This document shows positions 17,053 through 25,743 of a stretch of 64,000 nt of DNA, piece by piece. Both the position numbers and the translations under genes were made by a program. The DNA lies in contig NZ_JAIFZQ010000007.1 in assembly GCF_019710585.1 (NCBI RefSeq), positions 62,001 through 126,000 of the forward strand, given 5' to 3'. The notes beneath the pieces are model-generated. The model saw only the letters and a program-made list of their open reading frames with translations. It was not told the DNA's origin and ran no database searches. Each line of letters opens with the position of its first letter. Positions within the stretch are counted from its first letter, which is position 1. The stretch comes from Arthrobacter sp. MAHUQ-56 (GTDB taxonomy: Bacteria; Actinomycetota; Actinomycetes; Actinomycetales; Micrococcaceae).

Positions 17053-18038
17053 ACTGCTGGGGCCACCTCGGGGGTTTCCACGGGCTGCTTGGCTTTCAGG
17101 CGCTTAGCGTACCAAGCGACCATGAGGGGGCAGCCGATGGCGGTCACCACTACGGAGGCTGCCACCAGAACCGTAGCGGGACCGGCTGCGGCCGAGTAGG
17201 CCGGGTTGGCTGCGGCCACCAGCATGGGAACGGTGGCGGCGTTGCCGGCCGTGGTTGCTGCCGCGAGTCCGGCGATACCCGAGCCGCCGGTCAGCTTGTC
17301 CGCGAAGAAGAGCACGGCGCCGCCGACAATGAGTACGAACAGGCCCAAGGCAACTCCGAGCAGTCCGGCGTTGAGGACCTGGCCCAGGTTCAGGCCGAAG
17401 CCCAGGGCCAGGGCGAAGAACGGAATCAGCACGGGCGCCGCGGAAGACAGGAATTTGCGCATGGCGGGGTCGAGGGCACCCAGGATCGCGCCGAGGAGCA
17501 GGGGGATGATGGCTCCCACCAGGGCTTGCCACGGGAAAGCCGACAGGCCGGCGACGCCGAGGGTAACCATGGTCAGGAAGGGGCCGGACTCCAGCGTCAT
17601 TACGGAGTAGGCTGCCACATCCTTGGGCTTGCCGTACTGGCCCATGAGGGCCATGTACATGCCGCCGTTGGTGTCGTTGAGGGCGGCAAGGATGGCCAGG
17701 ACGGAGAGGCCCGAAAGCAGGCCGCCGTCGATGGGAAGTTCACCCATGAACCTGCCGGCGATGACGCCGATGAGGATCGCGAAAAGGACCTTGCTGCCGA
17801 AAAGGACGCCGCCCTTTTTCAGGATGTAGGGCGTGGCCTTGATATCGATGCTCGCGCCCATGCAGACGTAGAACACCGCGAGGATCGTGGTGCCGCCGGT
17901 GAACAGTGCGCCGGTGAAGGATCCGAAGAACTTTGCGGAATCCGGGGCGAAGGTGCCAAGCACGGCACCGATGAGCAGGGGGATCAGCATCATGCCACCA
18001 GGAACCTTTTCCATGGTGGCCTTGATCGGGACAGACAT
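17049..18038 (-). CDS. kdgT: 2-keto-3-deoxygluconate permease family transporter
   Basis: A 329-residue membrane protein of the KdgT family with about ten hydrophobic segments: [17 protein letters not shown] near the start, [40 protein letters not shown], the conserved [15 protein letters not shown], and [18 protein letters not shown]. KdgT proteins are proton symporters of keto-deoxy sugar acids. Here it is the first gene of a tetronate kinase/dehydrogenase operon, so uptake of a four-carbon sugar acid is inferred. GAGG precedes the ATG. Two strong palindromes lie 76-116 bases upstream. Confidence 0.88.
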   Translation of the reverse strand: MSVPIKATMEKVPGGMMLIPLLIGAVLGTFAPDSAKFFGSFTGALFTGGTTILAVFYVCMGASIDIKATPYILKKGGVLFGSKVLFAILIGVIAGRFMGELPIDGGLLSGLSVLAILAALNDTNGGMYMALMGQYGKPKDVAAYSVMTLESGPFLTMVTLGVAGLSAFPWQALVGAIIPLLLGAILGALDPAMRKFLSSAAPVLIPFFALALGFGLNLGQVLNAGLLGVALGLFVLIVGGAVLFFADKLTGGSGIAGLAAATTAGNAATVPMLVAAANPAYSAAAGPATVLVAASVVVTAIGCPLMVAWYAKRLKAKQPVETPEVAPAV

Positions 18039-18113
18039 AAAGCAACCTCATTGTTGTTTGGGGAGGGGAGGCCGAGCAAGAAGCTCGAAGCATGTTGTAG
18101 ATCCTAGCGAATG

Positions 18114-18154
18114 TTGCGCGATTAGCGCAAGAGAATTTGCGCGAAACGCGCAAA
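18114..18154. promoter_or_regulatory. Tandem palindromes, probable DeoR operator of the tetronate operon
   Basis: Two adjacent perfect inverted repeats share the TTGCGC/GCGCAA core. The first is TTGCGC (18114-18119), five bases, GCGCAA (18125-18130). The second is TTTGCGCG (18136-18143), AAA, CGCGCAAA (18147-18154). Their centres are 23 bases apart, about two helical turns. They precede kdgT on the minus strand and are the best candidate site for the DeoR protein of this operon. Confidence 0.7.
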
Positions 18155-18532
18155 CGGAGCGCCTGCCGCCCAACCTGACCTGCCGCCGTCGTAATTGTCA
18201 GGGGCCGGCCTTAATCTCAGCCTGTGACAAACTTTCCCGTCATCAGCGCCCGCCGCAGAGCCATGCGCTGCACATTCGTGCACGCGCTCCTGAGCGCTTA
18301 GTGCGCCGGGATCCTGCCGCAACACGCTACTGGCCAGTAACAATGCCGGTGAACTGATCCGGAAACCACGGCAGGAACACCCTTCCCGGCCTCCGTTCCC
18401 GCCGCACGTTTGTTCAGATCCGCTGCGGAGGCACGGCAACTTTGCCAGCATGGAAAACCCCGGCCGGAGCTTACGGACCCCAAGACCAGCAGCTCCGGCC
18501 GCCCCCGTAGACAGATGAACAAAGAGGTTTCC
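18155..18532. other. Intergenic region before the lipase gene
   Basis: No convincing gene is seen. It must hold the lipase promoter and, at its left end, part of the divergent kdgT promoter. A perfect 12-base palindrome, TACTGGCCAGTA, occupies 18328-18339, and a smaller inverted repeat TGCAC-ATTC-GTGCA lies at 18269-18282. Both are candidate regulator sites without an assigned protein. Confidence 0.4.
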
Positions 18533-19375
18533 ATGTCATTCCTTACCCGGGCGCTGTCCGTTGCCGCCGGCGCGGTCCTCGCCTCATCCCTGATGGCCGC
18601 CCCCGCCCAAGCCGTCGAAATCTCCCCGCCGGGGGCCAACGACTGGTCCTGCAAACCGTCCGCAGAGCACCCGTATCCGGTGGTCCTGGTTCCGGGAACC
18701 TTCGAGAGCATGGAGAAGAACTGGTCCACCCTGTCGCCGTACCTCAAGAGCCAGGGGTACTGCGTCTTCGCCCTTAACTACGGCGAAACGAACGGCGTCT
18801 ATGCGACGGCGCCGGTGGCAGAGTCCGCCAAGGAGCTCGCTCCATTCGTTGACGCCGTCCGCTCCGCCACGGGTTCCAAGAAGGTGGACCTGGTGGGCCA
18901 CAGCCAGGGCGGCATGATGCCCCGGTACTACATGGGCTTCCTGGGCGGTGCAAAGTATGTCCACCACCTTGTTGGTATCGCACCGTCCAACCACGGAACC
19001 GAAGGGCTGATCCTCCCGCCGCCGGACCTGGTGCCCACGCCCGACTACACTGCCGCGGGCTGTGCGGCCTGTGCGGACCAGCAAGCCGGCTCGGCCTTCA
19101 TGCAGGAGCTCAACTCCATCGGCGATACGGTCGCCGGTCCCTCATACACGGTCATCTCCACGGTCTACGACGAGGTGGTCATCCCTTACAACAGCCAGTT
19201 CCTTAGCGGCTCTGCCCGGCAGGTCACCAACATCACCATCCAGGACAAGTGCCCGGCCGATGTCTTCGAGCACGACCAGACGCCGAACGATCCCGTGGTG
19301 CACCAGCTCGTCGGCAACGCCCTGGCCCAGCCATCGGGTCCCGCAGACCCTGCCTACCAGCCAGCCTGCCTCTAG
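18533..19375 (+). CDS. Secreted triacylglycerol lipase/esterase
   Basis: A 280-residue alpha/beta hydrolase with a Sec signal peptide (hydrophobic core LSVAAGAVLASSLMA, cleavage after APAQA near residue 27). The oxyanion-side segment PVVLVPGTFESM and the nucleophile elbow GHSQGGM (Ser124) are typical of the Lipase_2 family. The acid and base are probably Asp in VYDEVVIPY and His in NDPVVHQLV. Cys pairs (C40/C77, CAAC, DKC) suggest disulphides in the exported protein. I chose the ATG after AAAGAGG; another ATG 18 bases earlier has no better site. Stand-alone gene, convergent with the HAD gene. Confidence 0.88.
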   Translation: MSFLTRALSVAAGAVLASSLMAAPAQAVEISPPGANDWSCKPSAEHPYPVVLVPGTFESMEKNWSTLSPYLKSQGYCVFALNYGETNGVYATAPVAESAKELAPFVDAVRSATGSKKVDLVGHSQGGMMPRYYMGFLGGAKYVHHLVGIAPSNHGTEGLILPPPDLVPTPDYTAAGCAACADQQAGSAFMQELNSIGDTVAGPSYTVISTVYDEVVIPYNSQFLSGSARQVTNITIQDKCPADVFEHDQTPNDPVVHQLVGNALAQPSGPADPAYQPACL

Positions 19376-19423
19376 CCAATGAAACCGGCGGACCGGCTCC
19401 GGCTCCGGCTCGCGACCTACGGT

Positions 19424-20170
19424 TCAGGCTCCGAGTTGGTCCGCCAGTTCTGTGATGCGTGACGCTGCGAGGTCCCAGTCGCCTTCCGGGGCCAGGTCCG
19501 CCACCTGGCCGGGCCCGTATTCGGTGGGGCGGCCCACGAACGCCGTGGCCAGTCCGGATTCCCGGGCAGCCAGCAGGTCGCTGTTGTGGGCCGCCGCCAG
19601 CATCACCTCACCAGGGTGGAGGTCCAGGAATTCAGCAGTCCGGAGGTACGCCTGGGGCAACGGCTTGTAGGTCCGCGTCATGTCCGAGCCGACGATCACA
19701 TCCCACGGCAGGCCGGCGTTCTTTGCCACGTCCAGCAACAGTGGGGTGTTGCCATTGGACAGCGGCCCCACGATGTACCGGCGGCGGATCCTTGCCAGGC
19801 CCTGCACACTGTCCGGCCAGGGCGGCAGCCGGTGCCAGGACTTGTTCAGCTCCTCCAGGCTCTCCCCGGGCAGCCGGTCCGGATTGATGCCGTAATGGCG
19901 GAGCGCCTCGTCCAGGTTTTCGCGGTGGAGGGTGTCCAGCTTCGTGAAGCTTCGCTGTCCGGAGCGGATGGCGTCCAAGGCCGGCTGGTAGAGGGCCCGC
20001 CACTGGTCGGCGAAGGCGTCCGCGTCAAGGTCCTGCCCGTGTTCCGTGGCGAAAGCTGCCACATCCCTTGCCACGCCGGTGCGCCAGTCCACCACCGTCC
20101 CGAAGGTGTCGAAGAGGACGGCCCGCACTGGCCGTCCGGTTGATGGTGAACGGTACGGCTGGAACCCCAT
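19424..20170 (-). CDS. Haloacid dehalogenase-type (HAD) hydrolase
   Basis: A 248-residue HAD protein close in layout to type II 2-haloacid dehalogenases. Motif I is AVLFDTFGTVVDW with nucleophile Asp, motif II is VGPLSNGN, the Lys is in TRTYKPLPQAYL, and motif IV resembles AAAHNSDLLAARESG. The helical cap contains RSGQRSFTKLDTLH. The AAHNSD motif differs from the SSNxxD of proven dehalogenases, so phosphatase or dehalogenase activity is open. Divergent from the flavin reductase with 43 bases between starts. Confidence 0.87.
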   Translation of the reverse strand: MGFQPYRSPSTGRPVRAVLFDTFGTVVDWRTGVARDVAAFATEHGQDLDADAFADQWRALYQPALDAIRSGQRSFTKLDTLHRENLDEALRHYGINPDRLPGESLEELNKSWHRLPPWPDSVQGLARIRRRYIVGPLSNGNTPLLLDVAKNAGLPWDVIVGSDMTRTYKPLPQAYLRTAEFLDLHPGEVMLAAAHNSDLLAARESGLATAFVGRPTEYGPGQVADLAPEGDWDLAASRITELADQLGA

Positions 20171-20213
20171 GAGCTGTGTCCTTCCTGGCTGCCCTGACCG
20201 TTAGTCTGGCAGC

Positions 20214-20834
20214 ATGCGAACTGATTTCAGTCCCACGGCGACGTCCGCCCGCGATTTCTACCGGCTGCTGACCGCAGTGGTGGTGCCCCGGCCCATCGCA
20301 TGGGTTTCGAGCGTCTCTCCGGAGGGCATTGACAATGTGGCCCCGCACTCCTTCTTCACCGTGGCGTCAACGAATCCGCCCATCGTGCAGTTCACGTCGG
20401 TGGGCGAGAAGGATTCGCTCCGCAACATCACGGAGTCAGGGGAATTCGTGGTCAACCTGGCTCCGGCCGCACTCCTTGAGGAGGTCAATGCCACCGGTAC
20501 CAATTTCCCACCTCAGGTCAGCGAGTTCGACGCCGCCGGCCTGACCCGGGAGCCGAGCCTCACCGTGGCCGCGCCCCGCGTCAAGGAGTCACCGGCCGTG
20601 CTCGAATGCCGCCTCCATTCCGTGCTGCCGATCGGGGACTCCACCCTTGTTTTCGGCGAAGTGACGCATGCCGCCGTGAGCGATGCCGTGCTCGATGGCA
20701 CCCATCCGCGGATCGACTTGCTGGAGCCACTGGCCCGGCTCGGCCTGGACGAGTGGGGCACGCTTGGCGCCATCCAGGACCTCGGCCGGATCCGGCTCAA
20801 GGACTGGCCGGGCGATTTCCGGCCGAAGGCCTAG
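20214..20834 (+). CDS. Flavin reductase-like FMN-binding protein
   Basis: A 206-residue split-barrel flavoprotein of the DIM6/NTAB family: FYRLLTAVVVPRPIAWVSS, NVAPHSFFTVASTNPPIVQF, GEFVVNLAP, and LECRLHSVLPIGDSTLVFGE. Such proteins bind FMN and reduce flavin or act as oxidoreductases with an unknown partner. No dedicated monooxygenase gene lies next to it. Followed by a strong bidirectional hairpin separating it from the convergent permease gene. Confidence 0.88.
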   Translation: MRTDFSPTATSARDFYRLLTAVVVPRPIAWVSSVSPEGIDNVAPHSFFTVASTNPPIVQFTSVGEKDSLRNITESGEFVVNLAPAALLEEVNATGTNFPPQVSEFDAAGLTREPSLTVAAPRVKESPAVLECRLHSVLPIGDSTLVFGEVTHAAVSDAVLDGTHPRIDLLEPLARLGLDEWGTLGAIQDLGRIRLKDWPGDFRPKA

Positions 20835-20879
20835 GTGCCGCCAAACCCCGCTGGTGCCGTCAACCCCCGTTGTGCGGGA

Positions 20880-20918
20880 AAGGGAAAGGGACGCCCGGCA
20901 TGGACGTCCCTCTCCCTT
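20880..20918. terminator. Bidirectional hairpin terminator
   Basis: Arms AAGGGAAAGGGACG (20880-20893) and CGTCCCTCTCCCTT (20905-20918) pair at 13 of 14 positions around an 11-base loop. It lies exactly between the convergent flavin reductase and permease genes. An A-rich flank serves the minus direction; the plus direction lacks a long T run. Confidence 0.65.
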
Positions 20919-20931
20919 CAGCATGAGCCTC

Positions 20932-22314
20932 TTAGCCGAGCCCGAGCTGGACGAACAGGAACCAGACGAGGAGCGGCACCACGCCGATCATCGCGATGGC
21001 CCACAGCAGCAGTGCGCGGAAGAACATCCGTTCGTCCTTGGGCTGCGCGCTGGCCATCAGCAGGGCCCCGCTGGTGGACATGGGGCTGACATCCACCACC
21101 GAGGAGCTGATGGCGATGGCCGTCACCACTCCCACGGGCGTGAGCAGCGGGTCCATGGCGATGGGCACGACCACCGGGCTGATGACACCCAGGGTTCCGG
21201 TGGTGGAGGCGAAGGCTGACACGATGGCCACCACGTAGCTGGCGATCAGGGCGGCGAGGGAGCTGTTGCCCAGGCCTGCGATGCCTTCCTGGAGTTCCTT
21301 CAGCGCACCCATTTTCTCCAGCATGCCCACGTAGGTGACGATGCCGGTGACCAGGATGATGGCCGACCACGGCATGCTTTCCACTGCCGGCTTCTGCACG
21401 TTGGAGTCCAGGACGATCAAGACCGCGGCGATGACCAGCGAGGCAACTCCCACATCAAGTCCCAGGACCGTGGTGAGCACCAGCAGAGAGGCGATGCCCA
21501 CCAGCGTGAGGATACGCATGGGGGTTGCGGCCACCTTTTCCGGGCGGGTCCTGGTCCCGGCAGCCACGGAAGTCTGTGCCGGTGCGGTGAGGACGGCCGT
21601 TCCGGCGCCGCCGGAACCTGAAACACTGCCGCCTGAGGGGGCGTCAGCGCCGCCGTCGTTCTTAATGGCCTTGCCGCCGTCCGCCTGACGCGCCTCCGCC
21701 TTGGCTGCCCGGCGCTTCATGATGGCCTGCACCAGGACGTAGGCGATCACGGCAAGGATGGCGTTGAAGATGAAGCAGTACGCGTAGAGCTTGAATGAAT
21801 CATCTGAGGCGCCTGCACCGTCCAGCATTTTGTTGCCGAGGACGCCGAAGGGGTTGACCGGGGAGAACGCGCCGGCGTTCGCGCCCTGGACGATGACCAG
21901 GCCCATGGCCAGGGTGCTGATGCCGAACCGTGCGCCCAGTGCCAGGCCGACCGGCGCCACGATGGCGATGGCGGCTGGCGTGAAGGCGCCGGCGGAAGCC
22001 AGGGCTGCGGTCAGCAGGAACATCAGGATGGGGACCAGGATCTTCCGGTCGCCGGCGAGCCGTTCGGCCCAATAGGCCAGCAGGTCGATGGTGCCGTTGA
22101 TCCGGACAATGGCGAACAGCAAGGTGGCGCCCACCAGGATGAAGAAAAGCCCGGCGGGGAATTGTCCGATGACGTCCTTGACGGACATGCCGGCCAGGAG
22201 GGTGCCCACGCCGAAGGCGGCGACGGTGGCCAGCAGTCCGGCATTGATCTTGGTGAAGGAACCGACGGCGAAGGCCGCCACCAGCACCAGGAACGCGATT
22301 ATTGAGAGCGACAT
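20932..22314 (-). CDS. MatC/SLC13-like dicarboxylate permease, probably maleate uptake
   Basis: A 460-residue polytopic membrane protein. Hydrophobic runs include IIAFLVLVAAFAVGSF, LFFILVGATLLFAIVRINGT and LVPILMFLLTAALASAGAFT, and a conserved half-motif AFSPVNPFGVLG recalls the ion-transporter superfamily loops. A cytoplasmic, charged, Gly/Ala-rich linker of about 70 residues separates the two halves, and the second half ends SSSVVDVSPMSTSGALL. I place it near the MatC malonate carriers. It follows the maleate isomerase gene by 12 bases on the same strand, so maleate transport is the natural inference. Confidence 0.8.
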   Translation of the reverse strand: MSLSIIAFLVLVAAFAVGSFTKINAGLLATVAAFGVGTLLAGMSVKDVIGQFPAGLFFILVGATLLFAIVRINGTIDLLAYWAERLAGDRKILVPILMFLLTAALASAGAFTPAAIAIVAPVGLALGARFGISTLAMGLVIVQGANAGAFSPVNPFGVLGNKMLDGAGASDDSFKLYAYCFIFNAILAVIAYVLVQAIMKRRAAKAEARQADGGKAIKNDGGADAPSGGSVSGSGGAGTAVLTAPAQTSVAAGTRTRPEKVAATPMRILTLVGIASLLVLTTVLGLDVGVASLVIAAVLIVLDSNVQKPAVESMPWSAIILVTGIVTYVGMLEKMGALKELQEGIAGLGNSSLAALIASYVVAIVSAFASTTGTLGVISPVVVPIAMDPLLTPVGVVTAIAISSSVVDVSPMSTSGALLMASAQPKDERMFFRALLLWAIAMIGVVPLLVWFLFVQLGLG

Positions 22315-22326
22315 GGTGCGGCCCGC

Positions 22327-23145
22327 CTAGGTGTTCGCCGGGGTGAGGACGCCGGCGCCGGACAGGAGGCTGCCCGCTCCGGTGATGGCGGGGGTGTGGC
22401 CGAGCGCCTTGAGGATCTCGTAGGTGGTGGCCGTGGCGGCCGTGATGACCGGGAGTCCGAGCTCGTCCTCCACCGCCTGGACGGCGGCGAGTGACGGCAT
22501 CTGGACGCAGGCGGACAGGACGACGGCGTCTGCGCCTTCGCGCTGCAGGCTGCGGGCCAGTGCGGGGAGGTTCTGCGGGTCAAGGCAGCCGACTTCGAGG
22601 TTGTCCGCTACTTCGAGGCTGATGGCGTCCAGCACCGTGATGCCCGAGCCTTCGATGTAGTCCACCACCATCTTGGTCAGCGGCTTCATGTAGGGGGTGA
22701 TCATGGCGACCTTCTGGGCACCGATTTCGTGCAGGGTGCGGACCAGGGCGCCGGCGCTGCTGGTGACGGGGGCGGGGTGTCCATTGCCGGCGGCGGCGTC
22801 GGCGATGACCTTTTCGGAGCCCCCGTGGGCTTCGGGGCCCTGGGCCATGACGGCCACCAGGCAGGCGTAGGCGATGACGTCCACGTCGGCGTCGGAGACC
22901 GCTTCGGCGCACTGGGCTGCCTTGCCCACCATGGCCAGCAGTTCTTCCTTGGTGACCTTCTTCATGCCGGCGCGGGCGGAGTGGAAGGTGTACTTGTGGC
23001 CGGTTGCCTCGGCCTGGCGCCGGAACAGTTCCGGCAGTTCGGTCTCCATGGTGGTGTTGGAGCTGGGAACGATCAGTCCCACCCGGCTCATCCCGGGGCG
23101 CTTGGGCTCGGGGGCTGTTTCACAGGTTGCTGCGGGGGTGCTCAT
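22327..23145 (-). CDS. maiA: Maleate cis-trans isomerase (Asp/Glu racemase superfamily)
   Basis: A 272-residue cofactor-free isomerase converting maleate to fumarate. The family signature VGLIVPSSNTTMETELP is near residue 22. The two catalytic cysteines sit in AYACLVAVM (Cys95) and SACVQMPS (Cys213), matching the pair known in maleate isomerases. Arylmalonate decarboxylases share the fold but lack this pair. GGAG lies just upstream of the ATG. It forms a two-gene operon with the permease and is divergent from an IclR regulator, with tandem palindromes between. Confidence 0.88.
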   Translation of the reverse strand: MSTPAATCETAPEPKRPGMSRVGLIVPSSNTTMETELPELFRRQAEATGHKYTFHSARAGMKKVTKEELLAMVGKAAQCAEAVSDADVDVIAYACLVAVMAQGPEAHGGSEKVIADAAAGNGHPAPVTSSAGALVRTLHEIGAQKVAMITPYMKPLTKMVVDYIEGSGITVLDAISLEVADNLEVGCLDPQNLPALARSLQREGADAVVLSACVQMPSLAAVQAVEDELGLPVITAATATTYEILKALGHTPAITGAGSLLSGAGVLTPANT

Positions 23146-23182
23146 GGATTCTCCACGTCGTTGTGTTGGGGATTTGTTCGAA

Positions 23183-23217
23183 AACCCATAAAGTGGGTTC
23201 TAATCCCATGATGTGGG
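23183..23217. promoter_or_regulatory. Tandem IclR-type operators between maiA and iclR
   Basis: Two inverted repeats follow the pattern CCCA-N5-TGGG: AACCCA-TAAAG-TGGGTT (23183-23199) and CCCA-TGATG-TGGG (23205-23217). Their centres are 20 bases apart, two helical turns. They lie between the divergent maiA and iclR starts, where an IclR protein would control both directions. Confidence 0.7.
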
Positions 23218-23316
23218 TCACTCCAGCGGAATGTCAAACGGATCACATCCCTCACGCTGCTTCCGGCTCACTAAGCTGGAGGCTGGCAGAAGCAGATTTG
23301 AAAGGGCGTTTAGACA

Positions 23317-24102
23317 GTGGTGAAGGAACCGGGAGCTGGGGCCTCGCCCCTGTTGGTCCTGCATAAGGTGGCGGAGATCCTGGACTGTTTCTCGGTGGAG
23401 GAGCCCGAGCCGACGCTGCAGCAGATCATCCGCAAGACAGGACTGCCGTCCAGCACCTGCCAGCGGCTGGTCCAGAACATGCTCCGTGAGGGATTCCTGG
23501 ACCGCGACGGCGACCAGTACCGGATCGGGATCGGGCTGGTTCGCTGGGCTACCCCCGGGACGTTCGGGCTGGACGTGGTGCGGCTGGTGAGGCCGGTTCT
23601 ACAGCAACTGCGCGACGAAACCGGTGAAACTGCGTGCCTGTACGTCCGCGACGGGGCGTTCCGGACCATCGTTGCGGTGGCCGAGACGCGGCACGTGGTG
23701 ATGCGGCCGTTCATGGTGGGCATGGTCATGCCGCTGCATGCAGGCGCCCCCGGCAAGATTTTCCTGGCCTTCGATCCCGGCGCCTGGGATGCCCTGGACG
23801 AACACGGGCTTGAGGGCTTTACGCCGGAAACCCCCGTGTCCCTGGAGACGCTGCGGAAGCAGGCGGCCGTTGCCCGCGAACAGGGGTATTTTGCAGCCTT
23901 CGGGGAACGCAACCAGGATGTGGGTTCCATCAGCGCGCCGGTTTTCGACCACGCCGGGCGGCTTGCGTGCGCCGTGGGCCTGGGGTTCCCCACGCAGCGG
24001 ATCGGGCCCGCCGATGTTGAGCGGCTGGGGCCGGTGGTGGCCCGTGCGGGGCTGGAAGCCAGCCGTGCACTGGGGTACGACAGCAGCCAGGCCGCCGGCT
24101 GA
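23317..24102 (+). CDS. IclR family transcriptional regulator
   Basis: A 261-residue regulator. The N-terminal winged helix-turn-helix includes LLVLHKVAEILDCFSVEE and PSSTCQRLVQNMLREGFL. The C-terminal effector (GAF-like) domain has GETACLYVRDGAF, LHAGAPGKIFLAF and a final SISAPVFDHAGRLACAVGL. The start is GTG (two GTG codons in a row; the first is used here), with only a weak AAGGG upstream. Its divergent position suggests control of maleate uptake and isomerisation, perhaps with maleate or fumarate as effector; that is inference. Confidence 0.9.
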   Translation: MVKEPGAGASPLLVLHKVAEILDCFSVEEPEPTLQQIIRKTGLPSSTCQRLVQNMLREGFLDRDGDQYRIGIGLVRWATPGTFGLDVVRLVRPVLQQLRDETGETACLYVRDGAFRTIVAVAETRHVVMRPFMVGMVMPLHAGAPGKIFLAFDPGAWDALDEHGLEGFTPETPVSLETLRKQAAVAREQGYFAAFGERNQDVGSISAPVFDHAGRLACAVGLGFPTQRIGPADVERLGPVVARAGLEASRALGYDSSQAAG

Positions 24103-24410
24103 AGGCGCCTGAGTAGGCTGCAGGCCGTGCGCCGGACGGGCCCAGCCCCGTTGCCCGGGCGCGGGAGTGCGTATTGGGCCCACCACCCGGCCGCGCTGCC
24201 CGGCATCAACGGCGCGTCGTTCGGGATCGGGGCGAGCCTCGGCGTCGTGCCCGTGGCGCCGTTCGCCGCGCAGGCCACGGCCGTCTGGTCAGCTGCTTCC
24301 TGCAGTGACGGCGCCTGTGCCGCAGCCAGCCCAGCTCGTTGTTCAGCGCGGCAGGCAAAGCCGCGCCGCCCCCCGTCCGGGCTGGCGGAAACCCACATGG
24401 GTGAGGCCAG
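24103..24410. other. Intergenic region with no supported gene
   Basis: About 300 bases between iclR and the protease promoter element. An open plus-strand frame exists (24127-24453) but lacks any ribosome site or family resemblance and runs into the protease start. I see no repeat or clear hairpin. Confidence 0.4.
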
Positions 24411-24444
24411 CCCTATCCAGCTGTTACTCGTGGGGCGCAAGATA
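24411..24444 (+). promoter_or_regulatory. Element shared by the two S8 protease genes, copy 1
   Basis: CCCTATCCAGC (24411-24421) followed by GGGCGCAAGATA (24433-24444), six bases before the first protease start codon. The same two blocks with the same 34-base overall span occur at 32065-32098 before the second protease. Probable promoter or regulator site; which part is the -10 is unclear. Confidence 0.5.
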
Positions 24445-24449
24445 ACGGC

Positions 24450-25730
24450 ATGAAAAGAATAGTTCCGGCAGGTCTCGCAGCGGTCGTGATGGTGCTCAGC
24501 GCCGTCACGATCGCCGTTCCGGGCAACGCAGCCGTCGAGTCAACCCCCGCATCGCCGTCCCCCGTCCCCAGCCACATCATGGTCAAGTTCCGCGACGACC
24601 GCGCAGCGGCCGCTGCCCTCCGCCAGCACGGCCTCAGCGACGGGCCGCTGATTGGCAGCACCGGCGCGCACCTCATCAAAGTGCCCGACGGCAAGGAGCT
24701 CAAGCTCATCGAGGCGTTAAGCCGGAACCCAATGGTTGAGTACGCCGAACCGGACCAGCTGGTCACCGCCGCCACCAACGACCAGTACTTCGGAAGCCAG
24801 TACGCGCTGCGGAACGTTAAGCAATCGTTCACGAACACCGCCGGCACGGTCACGGTTGCAGCGGGCAAGGATGACGCCGACGTGGACGCAGTCGAGGCAT
24901 GGGGTGTCACCACGGGCGGCGGTACGAGGGTAGCCATCATCGATTCGGGCGTGGCCGCTGACAACCCTGACATCTCCCCACAGGTTGCCGACAGCGTGAA
25001 CTTCAGCGACACGACGATCGTTGGCCCCGATGATTACGACAGGTACGGCCACGGCACGCACGTGGCAGGCATCGTGGCCGCGATCGCCGATAACTCAATC
25101 GGCGTTGCGGGTGTTTGCCCCAGCTGCAGCATCCTGGACGTCAAGGTGCTCAACGACAGCGGGTCCGGCTCGAGCTCGGCCATCGCCAAGGGCATCGACT
25201 GGGCGGCCACCCACAACGCGAAGGTGATCAACATGAGCCTGGGGCAGCGTGTGTCCTCACGCACCCTCGAGGCCGCCGTCAACAACGCCTGGAAACAGGG
25301 TGTAGTGATTGTGGCCGCGGCCGGCAACGGCGGGACCCAGGCCCAGGTCTACCCCGGCGCCTACCCGAACGTCATCGCCGTGGCCGCGACCGACAACAAC
25401 GACGCCAAGGCGTCCTTTTCCACGTACGGCAAGTGGGTTGACATCGCGGCGCCGGGGGTCAGCGTGTACTCAACCTTCCCCAACCACGTGTTCGCCTTGG
25501 AGACGCAGAACAACCGCTCCGAGGGCTACGACATCCTCAGCGGCACCTCGATGGCATCACCGGCCGTCGCCGGGACCGCCGCGCTTGTGTGGAGCACGTC
25601 CGCCGGCACGTCCAACACCGCCGTCCGTGCCAAGGTGGAATCCACTGCTGATCCCATCGCCGGGACGGGGAGCTACTGGGCCCACGGGCGGGTGAACGCG
25701 TGCCGGGCGGTGGGGTGCGTTGCGCCCTAA
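24450..25730 (+). CDS. Secreted subtilisin-like serine protease (S8), copy 1
   Basis: A 426-residue exported protease. A signal peptide (MKRIVPAGLAAVVMVLSAVT, cleavage after GNAA about residue 28) is followed by a propeptide ending VEYAEPDQLV. The catalytic domain resembles thermitase-type subtilases: Asp165 in AIIDSGVA, His201 in GHGTHVAG, oxyanion Asn293 in AAAGNGG and Ser367 in SGTSMASPAVAG. CPSC (residues 223-226) suggests a disulphide. It is about 60 percent or more alike by eye to the second protease at 32105. No ribosome site is obvious; a conserved element sits immediately upstream. Confidence 0.92.
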   Translation: MKRIVPAGLAAVVMVLSAVTIAVPGNAAVESTPASPSPVPSHIMVKFRDDRAAAAALRQHGLSDGPLIGSTGAHLIKVPDGKELKLIEALSRNPMVEYAEPDQLVTAATNDQYFGSQYALRNVKQSFTNTAGTVTVAAGKDDADVDAVEAWGVTTGGGTRVAIIDSGVAADNPDISPQVADSVNFSDTTIVGPDDYDRYGHGTHVAGIVAAIADNSIGVAGVCPSCSILDVKVLNDSGSGSSSAIAKGIDWAATHNAKVINMSLGQRVSSRTLEAAVNNAWKQGVVIVAAAGNGGTQAQVYPGAYPNVIAVAATDNNDAKASFSTYGKWVDIAAPGVSVYSTFPNHVFALETQNNRSEGYDILSGTSMASPAVAGTAALVWSTSAGTSNTAVRAKVESTADPIAGTGSYWAHGRVNACRAVGCVAP

Positions 25731-25743
25731 GGGCCGGTTTCTC

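Noticed and set aside
17022..18107. Long plus-strand frame opposite kdgT
   Set aside because: Shadow frame produced by G/C-rich codon bias; low-complexity Gly/Glu/Gln-rich translation, no homology-like motifs.
24127..24453. Plus-strand frame of 108 codons before the first protease
   Set aside because: No ribosome site, no family likeness, and it runs into the protease start; best read as non-coding.
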